This document shows, in pieces, positions 37,307-37,783 of a DNA stretch of 37,783 nucleotides. The translations under genes were made by a program, and so were the position numbers. Under the pieces are notes generated by a model. The model worked only from the letters and a program-made list of their open reading frames with translations, did no database searches and was not told where the DNA came from. The stretch comes from Candidatus Bathycorpusculum sp. (GTDB taxonomy: Archaea > Thermoproteota > Bathyarchaeia > Bathyarchaeales > Bathycorpusculaceae), in NCBI GenBank assembly GCA_009778385.1, contig WRJX01000092.1, positions 1 through 37,783 of the forward strand, written 5' to 3'. The stretch's first letter is position 1, and each line of letters begins with the position of its first letter.

Positions 37307-37384
37307 TCATCTAACCGTAAACTTGCACCTAACCGCAAGATGTCGTTTTAGATGATTGTGACATAGTTTAGGGCAATAATGCCC
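37307..37384 (+). repeat. Cluster of smaller hairpins between the two nested palindromes
   Basis: TCATCTAA (37307-37314) pairs with TTAGATGA (37348-37355) and encloses a hairpin CTTGC...GCAAG (37322-37326 with 37335-37339). A further hairpin GGGCA-ATAA-TGCCC spans 37371-37384. The segment also holds a lone TGTCGTTTTA copy of the inner-arm sequence near 37341-37350. Confidence 0.6.
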
Positions 37385-37449
37385 CAAAGGAACACGTTTT
37401 AACCAACGCGTCGCACATGTCCATTGCACACAGCCATAGTTTACCGTAA

Positions 37450-37509
37450 AGCCCTAGTTTTAGGCTAAAACGAGACAGTCAGTGTCTCGTTTTGACAAAA
37501 ACTAGGGCT
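37450..37509 (+). repeat. Nested palindrome B
   Basis: The outer arms AGCCCTAGTTTT (37450-37461) and AAAACTAGGGCT (37498-37509) pair perfectly over 12 bp. Inner arms AAAACGAGACA (37467-37477) and TGTCTCGTTTT (37483-37493) pair perfectly over 11 bp around loop GTCAG. The left linker is AGGCT. It aligns with palindrome A, but arm bases differ on both strands in paired fashion. Confidence 0.9.
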
Positions 37510-37512
37510 CAT

Positions 37513-37783
37513 TATTTGCCGCTGTGGTGGGGTTTTTCTGTGAATGAGCCTGATTTGTTTGAAAGTTAGAGTTTGTTTTTGGCAGGTTGTTTGTTGTGGG
37601 GGCGAAAAAAAGCGGTGGGGGCGAAAAAAAGCGGTGGCGGTTGCGCTGGTTGTTGGGTGTGAGGCTTATTGGTTGGCTGGCTGGGTTTGTGGAGGTTTTT
37701 GTAATGTAAAATGGGAACGCTCAAAAACGGTTTATTTTGGTAAAATGTCTGTTAGCGACCAAAATAAGCAATAAACAAGACTT
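37513..37783. other. G-rich right end of the window, no supported gene
   Basis: No convincing gene. A plus-strand open frame from 37544 encodes a Trp/Cys/Val-rich peptide without recognisable features. The segment contains a 19-bp tandem repeat (listed separately) in strongly G-rich plus-strand DNA. Confidence 0.5.
37597..37634 (+). repeat. 19-bp direct tandem repeat, two copies
   Basis: TGGGGGCGAAAAAAAGCGG occurs twice without a gap (37597-37615 and 37616-37634). Strand asymmetry (G5 and A7 runs on one strand) is marked. It may be an iteron-like or protein-binding repeat of the element, or a simple slippage product. Confidence 0.85.

Noticed and set aside
37544-37774. Plus-strand open frame of 76 codons at the right end
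   Set aside because: Composition (many Trp, Cys and Val) reflects G-rich DNA and the frame reads through the 19-bp repeats. No domain or ribosome-binding site.

Overview
The window is archaeal DNA, AT-rich. It carries an A-type ATP synthase gene cluster, a TFIIB-type initiation factor, an aIF1/SUI1 factor, a short archaeal adenylosuccinate synthetase, archaeal mevalonate-pathway genes, TATA-like promoters, many TTG/GTG starts and a tRNA-Gln without encoded CCA. The large secreted beta-propeller protein and overall gene style resemble Bathyarchaeia (Thermoproteota/TACK), but that placement is an inference without a marker-gene tree.

Layout. 1-204 is the tail of a repeat-bearing, membrane-anchored surface protein, followed by about 1 kb of decayed, gene-poor DNA. 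1214-10299 holds the ATP synthase: C, then I on the opposite strand, then F-E-A-B-D, a universal stress protein, and the c-ring subunit K. Subunit H is not seen. The start of the subunit I gene has been tandemly duplicated and the copy is dead. 10631-11080 is a small divergent GIY-YIG-like protein. 11387-17401 is a tightly overlapping polyphosphate operon: Ppk1, a three-domain CHAD / metallophosphoesterase / HD fusion, and Ppx with its own C-terminal HD domain. 17533-18942 is a secreted protein with glycosidase-like features.

19035-20322 is a cation-diffusion-facilitator gene flanked by winged-helix domains and broken by at least four frameshifts. 20445-23152 (minus) holds a DUF35 zinc-ribbon/OB domain fused to HMG-CoA synthase and a thiolase-fold partner that seems to have lost its catalytic residues. 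Then come nicotinate phosphoribosyltransferase, a GNAT acetyltransferase broken by one missing base, and a very large secreted PQQ-like propeller protein. 28615-35674 is mostly housekeeping and small genes: aIF1, a zinc ribbon, TFB, tRNA-Gln, a YfcE-type phosphoesterase, a four-helix membrane protein, two small coupled genes, a YkgJ-type cysteine cluster protein, PurA, an HtrA-like protease and a Bat-type HTH regulator.

From about 35730 to the end the window looks like the edge of an integrated element. A tRNA 3' fragment is followed by a tyrosine recombinase with a zinc ribbon and coiled-coil tail, a small antisense coiled-coil gene, and an intergenic block with two homologous nested palindromes whose arms differ but stay paired.

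The most novel points are: (1) the CHAD-MPE-HD protein translationally coupled between polyphosphate synthase and exopolyphosphatase, a possible polyphosphate sensing or turnover system; (2) the DUF35-HMGS fusion with a probably inactive thiolase partner; (3) the paired nested palindromes beside the integrase.
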